A DNA stretch of 11,277 bases from Candidatus Agrococcus pullicola (GTDB lineage: Bacteria > Actinomycetota > Actinomycetes > Actinomycetales > Microbacteriaceae), in NCBI GenBank assembly GCA_019115685.1, contig DXDC01000355.1, forward strand, positions 1-11,277, in the 5' to 3' direction. The stretch's first letter is position 1. Each line of letters starts with the position of its first letter. Of this stretch, positions 1 to 6,824 are shown piece after piece. The notes under the pieces were generated by a model that worked only from the letters and a program-made list of their open reading frames with translations, searched no databases and was not told where the DNA came from. The translations under genes were made by a program, and so were the position numbers.

Positions 1-216
1 CCGGAGACCGCTGTTCCCCCTCTTGCTGCTGCACGCGGTCAACCGCACGCCGTCAAGCAGGAGCGTTGTCGACAGCGGCCGCTGGGGGTGTCATGAATTG
101 ATGATCGGACAGCCGAACATGAACCCTGGAGTCAATGATTCGAGACGACCGACCGCACCGATCAGCCTTGCGAGACGAAAGCCGGGTGAGCGAGCCAACT
201 CCGGCAGCGAGCCGGG
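1..216. other. Left-edge stretch without a supportable gene
   Basis: No reading frame here looks like a real protein. The open stretches are short, unlike any family I know, and partly lie antisense to the end of hemA. In plus frame 1 a run of about 31 codons ends at a TGA at 94-96. It could be the tail of a gene entering from the left, but nothing identifies it. Two adjoining palindromes are visible, TGTCGACA at 67-74 and CAGCGGCCGCTG at 73-84. Their role, if any, is unknown. Confidence 0.4.
172..205 (-). terminator. Possible weak terminator after hemA
   Basis: Read on the minus strand just past the hemA stop, GCCGG (205-201) can pair with CCGGC (185-181), followed by TTTCGTC. The stem is only 5 bp with a 15-nt loop, and the T run is short. 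A competing hairpin (CCGGC/GCCGG at 215-211 and 205-201, 5-nt loop) uses the same bases. This is a weak candidate that may not terminate transcription. Confidence 0.22.
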
Positions 217-1503
217 TCAGGCCTCGAGGCCGAAGAGCGCGTCGAGCCCGGTGATGAAGTCGTCGTGACGACCGGATGCCGCGAGCTCGCGGGCGCGCAC
301 GCTCGGTTTGTGCAGAATGACGCCGGCGAAGTGACGCAGCGCCTGTTCGGTCGCACGCTGCTCCTCCTCGGTGCCGCGGCGGCGCACGCGCTGCAGTTCG
401 GCTTCAAGCGCTTCGTGTACGTGCTCACGGAGTGCAACGACGGCTGGTGAGAGCCGGTTCTCGTCCGTGACGCGGATGAAGGTTCTTGCGGCTTTGCGGA
501 CGTGGTCCCGTGCCGTGTCGGTTGTGACCAAGTGGTCGAGCGGTGCGTGCAGGCGCACGGTTTCGAGGTCGAGCAGGCTGACGCCGGGAACGTTCTTGAC
601 ATCCGGGTTCACGTTGCGCGGTAGCCCCATGTCGATGATGACCTGCGACGGACGCTCGGTATCGCACGACGCCGTGACAGGGCAGACGGGGGCTTTCGCA
701 CCGTTCATGAGACCCAGGTCGCGGCCGCGGGTGAGCAGCTCGGCGCTGATCGCGTAGTCCTCTGCCGACGAACACGTCACGATGACGTCGGCGAGCGTCG
801 CGGAGACGTGCAGATCGCGCGGGTCGACTCGGTCGATGCCGTACTTCGTAGCGAACTCGCGTTGACGGCCGGAAGGGCTCCACACCTCGACGTGCTGTAC
901 ATTGCGCTCGCGGAGTGCCTTCAGTGTCGTGGCAGCGTAGTTGCCGGTGCCGACCAGCAGCACGCGCGCATCCTCCCAAGATCGAATCTGCGCGGTCGCG
1001 AGATCCAGGGCCATGCGGATGACCGAACGGTTAGCTTCCCCCACGTTCGCCTTGCGCTTCACGATGCGCTGCGTCTCGTTAGCGCGCTGGAACAGCCGCT
1101 CGAGATCGCTGGATGTCGTCTGAAGTTCCTGAGCCTGCCGGTGAGCTCGTCGCACCTGCCCTGCGATCTCCCCCTCGCCGACGACGACCGACTCGAGCCC
1201 GGACGCCACGGAGAACAGATGCTCAGCGGCCTCCTGGTCGATGTGCAGCTCGCACGTCAGCGGCACCAGGATGCCCTGCTTCGCCAGCGCACTACGCACG
1301 CGGTCGATCGCGAGCTCCTGTGTGAGGCCGGCCGCGGCATCCACGTACACCTCGAAACGGTTGCACGTCGACAGCACGACGGCGCCGGAGATCTCCTCGT
1401 GCGAACGAAGGGTGGCGGCCAGCGAATCCGGGTCGACGCGTGACAGAGCTTCGAGAGTGTCGAAGTCTGCGGTCTTGTGACTGGCGGTAAGGGCAAGAAG
1501 CAT
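217..1503 (-). CDS. hemA: Glutamyl-tRNA reductase (GluTR)
   Basis: Reduces glutamyl-tRNA(Glu) with NADPH to glutamate-1-semialdehyde, the first committed step of the C5 route to heme; cytoplasmic. The 428-residue length suits the family. The catalytic cysteine is Cys47 in LSTCNRFEVY. The conserved HLFSVASGLES block follows at 95-105 and GEGEIAGQV at 109-117. The nucleotide-binding loop is VLLVGTGNYA at 181-190, less canonical than the usual GAGxM form. DMGLPRNVNP at 291-300 closes the Rossmann domain, and a helical C-terminal dimerisation region follows. Between about 259 and 287 there is an insertion of roughly 18 residues relative to E. coli HemA as I recall it, containing Cys274 and Cys280. 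The ATG at 1503 is chosen because the family's N-terminal MLLALTASHK begins there. There is no clear ribosome binding site, but a -10-like TAGACT lies 10 nt upstream. The gene is transcribed divergently from hemE. Confidence 0.97.
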   Translation of the reverse strand: MLLALTASHKTADFDTLEALSRVDPDSLAATLRSHEEISGAVVLSTCNRFEVYVDAAAGLTQELAIDRVRSALAKQGILVPLTCELHIDQEAAEHLFSVASGLESVVVGEGEIAGQVRRAHRQAQELQTTSSDLERLFQRANETQRIVKRKANVGEANRSVIRMALDLATAQIRSWEDARVLLVGTGNYAATTLKALRERNVQHVEVWSPSGRQREFATKYGIDRVDPRDLHVSATLADVIVTCSSAEDYAISAELLTRGRDLGLMNGAKAPVCPVTASCDTERPSQVIIDMGLPRNVNPDVKNVPGVSLLDLETVRLHAPLDHLVTTDTARDHVRKAARTFIRVTDENRLSPAVVALREHVHEALEAELQRVRRRGTEEEQRATEQALRHFAGVILHKPSVRARELAASGRHDDFITGLDALFGLEA

Positions 1504-1513
1504 GACGGGCTCT

Positions 1514-1519
1514 AGTCTA
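1514..1519 (-). promoter_or_regulatory. Candidate -10 box of hemA
   Basis: On the minus strand TAGACT ends 10 nt before the hemA ATG and fits the actinobacterial TAnnnT pattern. No good -35 hexamer sits 16-18 bp further upstream, and there is no clear Shine-Dalgarno between the box and the ATG. If used, the 5' leader would be only a few nucleotides long. Start-site mapping would decide this. Confidence 0.4.
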
Positions 1520-1615
1520 CCGCTTACCGGCGCGACTGCCGCCTGCGGAGCCCTCGGGCGCGCAGCACAGCCGTCCCAGGGCGTTCCAGAGGCAGCGACA
1601 TACCCGTGGGGCGAC

Positions 1616-1621
1616 TACGAT
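1616..1621 (+). promoter_or_regulatory. Candidate -10 box of the hemE operon
   Basis: TACGAT lies 9 nt before the hemE ATG at 1631, so transcription would start almost on the start codon (leaderless or near-leaderless mRNA). The surrounding CGACTACGATGG (1612-1623) matches 11 of 12 bases of the sequence just upstream of hemL. GCGACA at 1595-1600 is a poor -35 match with a short 15-bp spacer. An overlapping TATTAT at 1627-1632 would start transcription inside the gene and is less likely. Confidence 0.5.
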
Positions 1622-1630
1622 GGGACTATT

Positions 1631-2698
1631 ATGCTCAGCGCGCTGCCCGAGAGGCATCCCCTTCGTTCGTATGCGGCAGAAGCACCGCTCATCCGCGCCT
1701 ATCGAGGCGATCGGCCCGAGGTGACGCCCGTGTGGTTCATGCGTCAGGCCGGTCGTTCGCTGCCCGAATACAGGGCGCTGCGCCAGGGGCGCGACATGCT
1801 CGACACCTGCCTGGTCCCCGAGCTCGCGAGTGAGATCACTCTGCAGCCCGTTCGTCGACACGGAGTGGATGCCGGCATTTTCTTCAGCGACATCATGATC
1901 CCGCTGCGGCTCGCTGGCGTCGACGTGACCATCGAGCCGGGCATCGGCCCGGTGGTTGCCGAACCTGCCGATTCGCCGGAAGCGATTGAGCGCATCACGA
2001 GCCTCGAACTGACCGACGCGGCGCTCGAGCCGATACGAGAAGCGGTGCGGTTGACCGTTCGGGAACTGGAGCAGACCGGCACCCCGCTCATCGGCTTCGC
2101 GGGCGCTCCGTTCACGCTTGCTGCGTACCTCGTCGCGGGTCGCCCCACCAAGGACCATATGCCGGTCCGCACGCTCATGCACGCGTATCCGGAGGCCTGG
2201 CGACAGCTGGCGCAGTGGGCAGCTGGCGTAACGGGGAAGTTCCTTCGTGAGCAGGTACTGGCAGGAGCTAGCGCGGCCCAGCTGTTCGACTCGTGGGCTG
2301 GGTCGTTACCGAAGCGGCAGTACGTAGATCGAGTCGTTCCGCACTCGCGTGCAGCGCTCGATGCCGTGCGCGATCTGGATGTTCCCCTCGTGCACTTCGG
2401 GGTCGGGGCAGCGGAACTGTATGGCGAAATGAACCTCGATGTCGACACGGTCGGCGTCGACTGGCGAACGCCGCTCGATGAAGCCATCCAGCGCATCCCG
2501 GGTGATGTGACGGTGCAGGGTAACCTCGACCCGGCCCTCCTCGGCGCAGGGTGGGAGGCCATCGAGCCGGCCGTCCGCGACGTTCTCGAGCGCGGCAGGA
2601 GCGCAAGGGCGCACGTGTTCAACCTCGGCCACGGAGTCCCGCCGGAGGCCGATCCGGAGCAGTTGACACGCATCGTGGAGCTGGTGCACTCCGTATGA
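1631..2698 (+). CDS. hemE: Uroporphyrinogen decarboxylase
   Basis: Decarboxylates the four acetate side chains of uroporphyrinogen III to give coproporphyrinogen III; cytoplasmic, no cofactor. The protein has 355 residues, normal for the family. Signature 1, PVWFMRQAGRSLPEYR, is at 33-48, with Arg38 and Arg42 as substrate-binding arginines. FFSDIM at 84-89 carries the conserved Asp87. Signature 2, GFAGAPFTLAAYLV, includes Tyr166, and LGHG near the C-terminus holds His334. The frame is open back to an ATG at 1502, but that would add 43 residues unlike the family and overlap the hemA start. The ATG at 1631 places the conserved RAYRG..PVWFMRQAGR block at the usual distance. Only a weak GGGA (1622-1625) precedes it, and the nearby TACGAT suggests leaderless initiation. 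It is the first gene of the operon, and its TGA overlaps the cgoX ATG. Confidence 0.97.
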   Translation: MLSALPERHPLRSYAAEAPLIRAYRGDRPEVTPVWFMRQAGRSLPEYRALRQGRDMLDTCLVPELASEITLQPVRRHGVDAGIFFSDIMIPLRLAGVDVTIEPGIGPVVAEPADSPEAIERITSLELTDAALEPIREAVRLTVRELEQTGTPLIGFAGAPFTLAAYLVAGRPTKDHMPVRTLMHAYPEAWRQLAQWAAGVTGKFLREQVLAGASAAQLFDSWAGSLPKRQYVDRVVPHSRAALDAVRDLDVPLVHFGVGAAELYGEMNLDVDTVGVDWRTPLDEAIQRIPGDVTVQGNLDPALLGAGWEAIEPAVRDVLERGRSARAHVFNLGHGVPPEADPEQLTRIVELVHSV

Positions 2699-4035
2699 CC
2701 ATTGACGTTGCAGTCGTCGGAGCGGGCGTCGCCGGTCTCGTCACCGCACGCGAACTCGCAAAGCTCGGTCACTCCGTCGAGGTGTTTGAGGCAGCGGCGG
2801 AACCCGGCGGGCTGGTCCGACCGTTGCGAATCGCTGATCTGACGCTCGATCGCGGTGCGGAGTCGTTTGCGACGCGGGGTGGTGCGGTCGCCGAACTCGT
2901 CGATGAGCTCGGCCTCGACCGCGTCGACCCCAACCCACTGGGCTCCTGGCTCATTTTCGGAGACGGCGCTGCTCCGACACCGCAGGGCACGCTGTTCGGC
3001 ATCCCCGGCGATGTGACTGCTGACGACGTCTTGCGCGTCATCGGCGAGGAGGGTGTGCACGAGGCGCGGCGAGACCTGCAGCTTGCGGCCGAGATCGGCA
3101 CAGAGAGCGGGAAGCTCGGCGACCTCGTGCGCGAGCGCATGGGGGAGCGCGTGCTGCGGCGCCTCGTCGAACCCGTTGTCGCAGGTGTGTATTCATCGAT
3201 GCCCGACGACGTACCGGTCCGGCAGATAGCGCCCCCGCTGCTGGATGCCATTCGGGAGCACGGCTCGCTCCAAGCGGCCGTCTCAGCGCTGCGCGGGCCC
3301 TCCGCAGCGCGACCGGGAGCCGGTGTGCAGGGCATCGTCGGCGGTATGCACAAACTCGTGCAGGAGCTCGCAACCGACCTGCAGCGACACGGCGGCATTC
3401 TGCGACTGGCCGCTCCTGCGACGAGCATCGGTCACGCCGGCAACTGGCAGATTCGCAGCCTGCACGGCATGACGGAGGCCCGAGCGCTCGTCATCGCGAC
3501 GGACGGCGTCCGCGCTGCGGAACTGCTGCGGCAGCTGCAACCCGCGCGGCCCCCGATCGGCGTGCAGGCAGCGAAGGTCGAACTCGTGACGCTCGTGCTG
3601 CCGGAAGGCTCGATCGACGGGACGCCCCGCGGGTCGGGAGCTCTCGTCACCGCCGACGCTCACGACGTCACGGCCAAGGCACTGACACACGCGACCGCGA
3701 AGTGGCAGTGGCTGCGGGAGGCCGCCGGAGGGCGTGAGGTCGTCCGACTCTCGTACGGCAGAGCCGGACGCACCCCCGACACGGCAGAGCTCAGCGAGAA
3801 CGAGTGTTTTTCGCTTGCGCGCCGCGATGCCGAGCATATTCTCGGACAATCGCTTCCCGTTCCCTTGGAGGCGGCAAGAGTTCGGCTCGCGCAGAACAGG
3901 AGCAGGGTGCAGCCGGATGTCAGCACACTCCCCAACACGGCGGTCGTCGGAGCATGGAGCGCCGGCACGGGCCTCGCGAGCGTCGTACCGCATTCCATAG
4001 AGACCGCACAGCGTCTGTCGAGAGTATTGCAATGA
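2695..4035 (+). CDS. cgoX (hemY): Coproporphyrinogen III oxidase, FAD-dependent (CgoX, older name HemY/PPOX)
   Basis: FAD- and oxygen-dependent six-electron oxidation of coproporphyrinogen III to coproporphyrin III. In bacteria that also carry HemQ this enzyme acts on the copro- substrate rather than protoporphyrinogen IX. The protein has 446 residues. The N-terminal dinucleotide-binding motif is VVGAGVAG at 7-14, with the acidic ribose-binding Glu32 at the end of the second strand, then PGGLVR at 37-42 and DRGAESF at 52-58. A middle substrate domain follows (LVEPVVAGVYSS, then GVQGIVGGMHKLVQEL). The C-terminal FAD motif is VVGAWSAGTGL followed by HSIETAQRL. The start is the ATG at 2695, in an ATGA overlap with hemE, which puts the Rossmann strand at residue 4. 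The frame is open upstream to 2551, but that part overlaps hemE and is not family-like. No close Shine-Dalgarno is present, so translation is probably coupled to hemE. Confidence 0.94.
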   Translation: MTIDVAVVGAGVAGLVTARELAKLGHSVEVFEAAAEPGGLVRPLRIADLTLDRGAESFATRGGAVAELVDELGLDRVDPNPLGSWLIFGDGAAPTPQGTLFGIPGDVTADDVLRVIGEEGVHEARRDLQLAAEIGTESGKLGDLVRERMGERVLRRLVEPVVAGVYSSMPDDVPVRQIAPPLLDAIREHGSLQAAVSALRGPSAARPGAGVQGIVGGMHKLVQELATDLQRHGGILRLAAPATSIGHAGNWQIRSLHGMTEARALVIATDGVRAAELLRQLQPARPPIGVQAAKVELVTLVLPEGSIDGTPRGSGALVTADAHDVTAKALTHATAKWQWLREAAGGREVVRLSYGRAGRTPDTAELSENECFSLARRDAEHILGQSLPVPLEAARVRLAQNRSRVQPDVSTLPNTAVVGAWSAGTGLASVVPHSIETAQRLSRVLQ

Positions 4036-4043
4036 AACGAGAT

Positions 4044-4048
4044 AGGAG
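4044..4048 (+). promoter_or_regulatory. Ribosome binding site of chdC
   Basis: AGGAG stands 6 nt before the GTG at 4055 and fixes that codon as the start. Within the hemE-hemB run, this junction has the only sizeable gap (19 nt), so chdC can be initiated independently. Confidence 0.8.
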
Positions 4049-4054
4049 TGCCAC

Positions 4055-4702
4055 GTGAGCGACTACACGGTGTTCACCGTTTTCGGACGAGGCCTTTCGG
4101 ACGAGCCGGGAGGCGATGAATCTCTCGTCGACGTCATCGATGCGATTGCGGCAGACGGCATCACGACGAGGGGCATCTACGACGTTTCGGTGCTGCGCGC
4201 AGACGCCGACGTCATGTTCTGGCTGCACGGCAAGGATCCGGCAGCGCTGCAGGCCGCGGTTCGTCGCATCCGCCGGACGGAAGAACTCGAAGGCACCGAC
4301 ATCGTCTGGAGTGCCATGGGCGTGCATCGCGACGCCGAGTTCAACAAGGCGCACGTGCCAGGGTTCCTTCGAGGAGAGCACGCTCGTAACTGGTTGACGG
4401 TATACCCGTTCAACCGTTCCTACGAGTGGTACCTGCTCGAGGCGGACGATCGCCGTCGCATGCTCGCCGACCACGGGCGACGGGGGGCGAAATTCAAGGG
4501 CGTCGTCGCGAACACGGTCTCCGCGTTCGCGCTCGGTGACTTCGAATGGTTGCTGCCCATGGAAGCGGATGAGCTCGACGAGCTGGTCGACATGATGCGC
4601 GACCTGCGCGAGAGCGAGGCGCGACTCCACGTCCGAGAAGAGGTGCCGTTCTACACGGGACGCCGCATTGAAGCGGACCAGATCGAGGAGGTCCTTGCGT
4701 GA
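4055..4702 (+). CDS. chdC (hemQ): Coproheme decarboxylase (ChdC, older name HemQ)
   Basis: Converts coproheme (iron coproporphyrin III) to heme b by two H2O2-driven oxidative decarboxylations; the last step of the coproporphyrin-dependent pathway. It is a 215-residue member of the chlorite-dismutase-like fold. The conserved block VYPFNRSYEWYLL at 116-128 carries the catalytic tyrosine, Tyr117. His140 in ADHG is the expected proximal heme ligand, and His100 in KAHVPGF the distal histidine typical of actinobacterial enzymes. The spacings 100-117-140 equal those I recall for Corynebacterium diphtheriae ChdC (118-135-158), so all three key residues are in place. The GTG start is preceded by AGGAG. 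The final TGA overlaps the GTG of cpfC. Its presence is the diagnostic that the locus makes heme through coproporphyrin. Confidence 0.96.
   Translation: MSDYTVFTVFGRGLSDEPGGDESLVDVIDAIAADGITTRGIYDVSVLRADADVMFWLHGKDPAALQAAVRRIRRTEELEGTDIVWSAMGVHRDAEFNKAHVPGFLRGEHARNWLTVYPFNRSYEWYLLEADDRRRMLADHGRRGAKFKGVVANTVSAFALGDFEWLLPMEADELDELVDMMRDLRESEARLHVREEVPFYTGRRIEADQIEEVLA
4686..4691 (+). promoter_or_regulatory. Ribosome binding site of cpfC
   Basis: AGGAGG, a near-perfect Shine-Dalgarno, lies inside the end of chdC, 7 nt before the GTG at 4699. It supports the GTG over the in-frame ATG at 4741, which has no comparable site. Confidence 0.8.
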
Positions 4703-5913
4703 CCGAGACACTGAAACCCGCAGCAGCGACGGGTGTGCACATGGAGGCAGGCGCCGCCGTTCCGAGCGCGACCGAACAGGCGCGTGCGGGAGCCAGGTTC
4801 GTGGAGGAGCCGACCGAGTACGACGCGATTCTGCTTTCGTCGTTCGGTGGCCCGGAGGGACAAGACGACGTGCTGCCCTTCCTCCGCAATGTCACGCGCG
4901 GGCGGGGAATCCCCGACGAGCGCCTCGAAGAGGTCGCGGTGCACTACCGCCACTTCGGCGGCGTCAGCCCCATCAACCAGCAGAACCGCGACCTGAAGGC
5001 GGCGCTCGAGCAGCGGCTCGCCGAGCGTGGCGTCGACTTGCCGGTGTACTGGGGCAACCGCAACTGGGAGCCCTACCTCGACACCGCGCTGACGCAGGCG
5101 CACGCGGCCGGACACGACAGGCTGATCGCGATTGCGACATCCGCGTACTCGTCGTACTCGTCGTGCCGCCAGTACCGTGAGGACTGGGCGGATGCGCTGG
5201 AGGCGTCGGGCCTGCGTGCAGACGTGCAGATCGACAAGGTGCGCGCGTTCTACAACCACCCGGGTTTCGTGGCTCCTTTCGTCGAGGGTGTGCAGCAGGC
5301 CGTTGCCGAAGCTCGTGAGGCAGGTATCGCGGACACCGAGATCGAACTGCTCTTCGTCACCCACAGCATCCCGGAAGACGATGCGATTCGTTCCGGCGAC
5401 CAGGAGTTCGACTACGGTACCCGCGCCGACGGCACCCGCATGGGAGCCTACGAGCGGCAGCACCTCGACGTCTCGGCATACGTCGCCGAACACGCTGCTC
5501 CCGGCGTCGGCTGGCAACTCGTGTACCAGTCGCGCTCCGGGCCGCCTTCGCAGCCGTGGCTCGAGCCGGACATCAACGATGCCATCGAGGAACTCGAGGG
5601 TCGCAAAGCCGTTGTCATCGTGCCGATCGGCTTCATCAGCGACCACATGGAGGTCATGTGGGATCTCGATGAGGAAGCGCTGGAGACCGCAGAAGAGCAC
5701 GGGCTCTGGGCGCGCCGCACCCCGACACCCGGTGTCCACGAAGCGTTCGTCGACGCTCTCGTCGACCTCGTGCTGGAGCGAGTGGAGGGCCGCCCGGTTG
5801 CCGAGCGCGCAGCCGTCACCTCGCTCGGCCCCGCACCCGACGTCGTTCCCGCACGAGACAGCGAGAACCCGAGGCTGGGCTTCCGTCCGGCCATCGCCGG
5901 GCTGCAGCCATGA
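4699..5913 (+). CDS. cpfC (hemH): Coproporphyrin III ferrochelatase (CpfC, older name HemH)
   Basis: Inserts Fe2+ into coproporphyrin III to give coproheme, the ChdC substrate. The protein has 404 residues. The core starts at about residue 41 (YDAILLSSFGGPEG), followed by FLRNVTRGRG and HYRHFGGVSPIN. The metal-site histidine is His222 in FVTHSIPEDDA, and IGFISDHMEVMWD includes Glu318, the likely partner glutamate. Compared with the Mycobacterium tuberculosis form, the N-terminus is about 35 residues longer, low in complexity and rich in Ala and Glu. The only cysteine is Cys156 (SSCRQY). M. tuberculosis HemH uses four cysteines, three of them C-terminal, to bind a [2Fe-2S] cluster. Here the C-terminal tail (GPAPDVVPARDSENPR) has none, so a cluster is not expected. 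The GTG start is set by a strong ribosome binding site and a GTGA overlap with chdC. Confidence 0.95.
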   Translation: MTETLKPAAATGVHMEAGAAVPSATEQARAGARFVEEPTEYDAILLSSFGGPEGQDDVLPFLRNVTRGRGIPDERLEEVAVHYRHFGGVSPINQQNRDLKAALEQRLAERGVDLPVYWGNRNWEPYLDTALTQAHAAGHDRLIAIATSAYSSYSSCRQYREDWADALEASGLRADVQIDKVRAFYNHPGFVAPFVEGVQQAVAEAREAGIADTEIELLFVTHSIPEDDAIRSGDQEFDYGTRADGTRMGAYERQHLDVSAYVAEHAAPGVGWQLVYQSRSGPPSQPWLEPDINDAIEELEGRKAVVIVPIGFISDHMEVMWDLDEEALETAEEHGLWARRTPTPGVHEAFVDALVDLVLERVEGRPVAERAAVTSLGPAPDVVPARDSENPRLGFRPAIAGLQP

Positions 5914-6824
5914 CATCCTCGAGTCCGGTCGGGCGGCTGCGCGTAGGCACGCGCGGTTCGCTGTTAGCGCTCGCGCAGACCCGAGCGATCGCTGAGCGAT
6001 TCGATGGGGACGTCGAGATCGTCGAGATCACGACGAAAGGCGATGTCGACCGGACACCGCTTTCGCAGCTCGGCGGCACGGGAGTGTTCGTCTCCGCGCT
6101 GCGCGAAGCACTGCTGAGCGGCGAAGTCGATATCGCGGTGCACTCGATGAAGGACCTCCCCACGGCGCCCGCTGAAGGCATCGCACTCGCCGCGGTACCC
6201 GCGCGAGAGGACCCGCGCGATGCGCTTGTATCGAGGGGAGGCCGAACGCTTGACGAGCTGCAGGAGGGAGCCCGTGTTGGCACCGGTTCGCCACGGCGCA
6301 AGGCGCAGCTGTTGAGCGCCAGGCCCGACCTCGACGTCGTGGATATCCGCGGCAACATCACGACCCGCATGGATCGTGCGATCGGCTCTGAACCCGACCT
6401 GGACGCCGTCGTGCTCGCGGTTGCCGGTCTGCAACGCGCCGGCTTCGCCGACCGCATTTCCGAAGCCCTCGATACCGAGCGCTTCCCGCAAGCGCCCGCG
6501 CAGGGTGCGCTCGCGATCGAGACACGAGCGGATGACGAAGATGCGCAGCGTGCGGTTGCGGTCGTCGAGGACGAAGCCACACGTGCCGCGGTCGGGGCGG
6601 AGCGGCTCGTGCTCGCCGGGCTCGAAGCGGGATGCTCGGCCCCGGTCGGCGCGTCCGCCGGTATCGTCGACGGCGCGCTGACCCTGACGGCGAGCGTCTA
6701 CGCGCTCGACGGTACGCGGATGCTGCAAGCGGCAGCGACCGACTCGGTCGCGCACCAGGCGGTCGTCGCCGACCGTGTTGTGAGAGAACTACTCGAGGCA
6801 GGAGCGGAGGAGCTCGTCAAATGA
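5910..6824 (+). CDS. hemC: Hydroxymethylbilane synthase (porphobilinogen deaminase)
   Basis: Joins four porphobilinogen molecules into linear hydroxymethylbilane, using a dipyrromethane cofactor bound to the enzyme; cytoplasmic. The protein has 304 residues, normal for the family. N-terminal RVGTRGSLLALAQT is at 11-24 and the substrate-binding VHSMKDLP at 77-84, where Asp82 is the catalytic aspartate. GTGSPRRKAQL and DIRGNITTRM follow, both with conserved arginines that hold the cofactor. Cys242 in LEAGCSAPVGA is the cofactor attachment residue, the same number as in E. coli. The ATG at 5910 overlaps the cpfC stop (ATGA). No Shine-Dalgarno is evident, so translation is probably coupled. The product passes directly to HemD, the next gene. 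Confidence 0.97.
   Translation: MTSSSPVGRLRVGTRGSLLALAQTRAIAERFDGDVEIVEITTKGDVDRTPLSQLGGTGVFVSALREALLSGEVDIAVHSMKDLPTAPAEGIALAAVPAREDPRDALVSRGGRTLDELQEGARVGTGSPRRKAQLLSARPDLDVVDIRGNITTRMDRAIGSEPDLDAVVLAVAGLQRAGFADRISEALDTERFPQAPAQGALAIETRADDEDAQRAVAVVEDEATRAAVGAERLVLAGLEAGCSAPVGASAGIVDGALTLTASVYALDGTRMLQAAATDSVAHQAVVADRVVRELLEAGAEELVK
6808..6812 (+). promoter_or_regulatory. Ribosome binding site of hemD
   Basis: AGGAG in the end of hemC, 8 nt before the ATG at 6821. Two ATG codons follow in frame (6821 and 6824), and this spacing favours the first. Confidence 0.7.

Noticed and set aside
67..84. Adjoining palindromes TGTCGACA and CAGCGGCCGCTG
   Set aside because: Short palindromes are frequent by chance in GC-rich DNA. 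No gene start or promoter nearby gives them a role.
23..268. 81-codon plus-strand open frame at the left edge
   Set aside because: It has no recognisable domain or clear ribosome binding site, and its end runs antisense through the 3' end of hemA. It is best explained as a chance frame in GC-rich DNA.
1502..1630. Longer hemE starting at the ATG at 1502
   Set aside because: The added 43 residues are unlike the family and overlap the hemA start codon. The ATG at 1631 gives the normal N-terminus.
1504..1630. Rex- or other regulator-type operator in the hemA/hemE divergent gap
   Set aside because: I looked for a TTGTGAA...TTCACAA-like site and other long palindromes and found only short GC-rich symmetries such as GCCCTCGGGC at 1552-1561.
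1744..3060. 438-codon minus-strand open frame antisense to hemE and cgoX
   Set aside because: It lies opposite two well-supported enzymes in GC-rich DNA, its composition is Ser/Arg/Thr-rich and no motif is visible. It is an antisense shadow.
4651..5916. 421-codon minus-strand open frame antisense to the ferrochelatase gene
   Set aside because: The plus strand encodes an intact ferrochelatase with its catalytic His and conserved blocks; the antisense frame has no family features.
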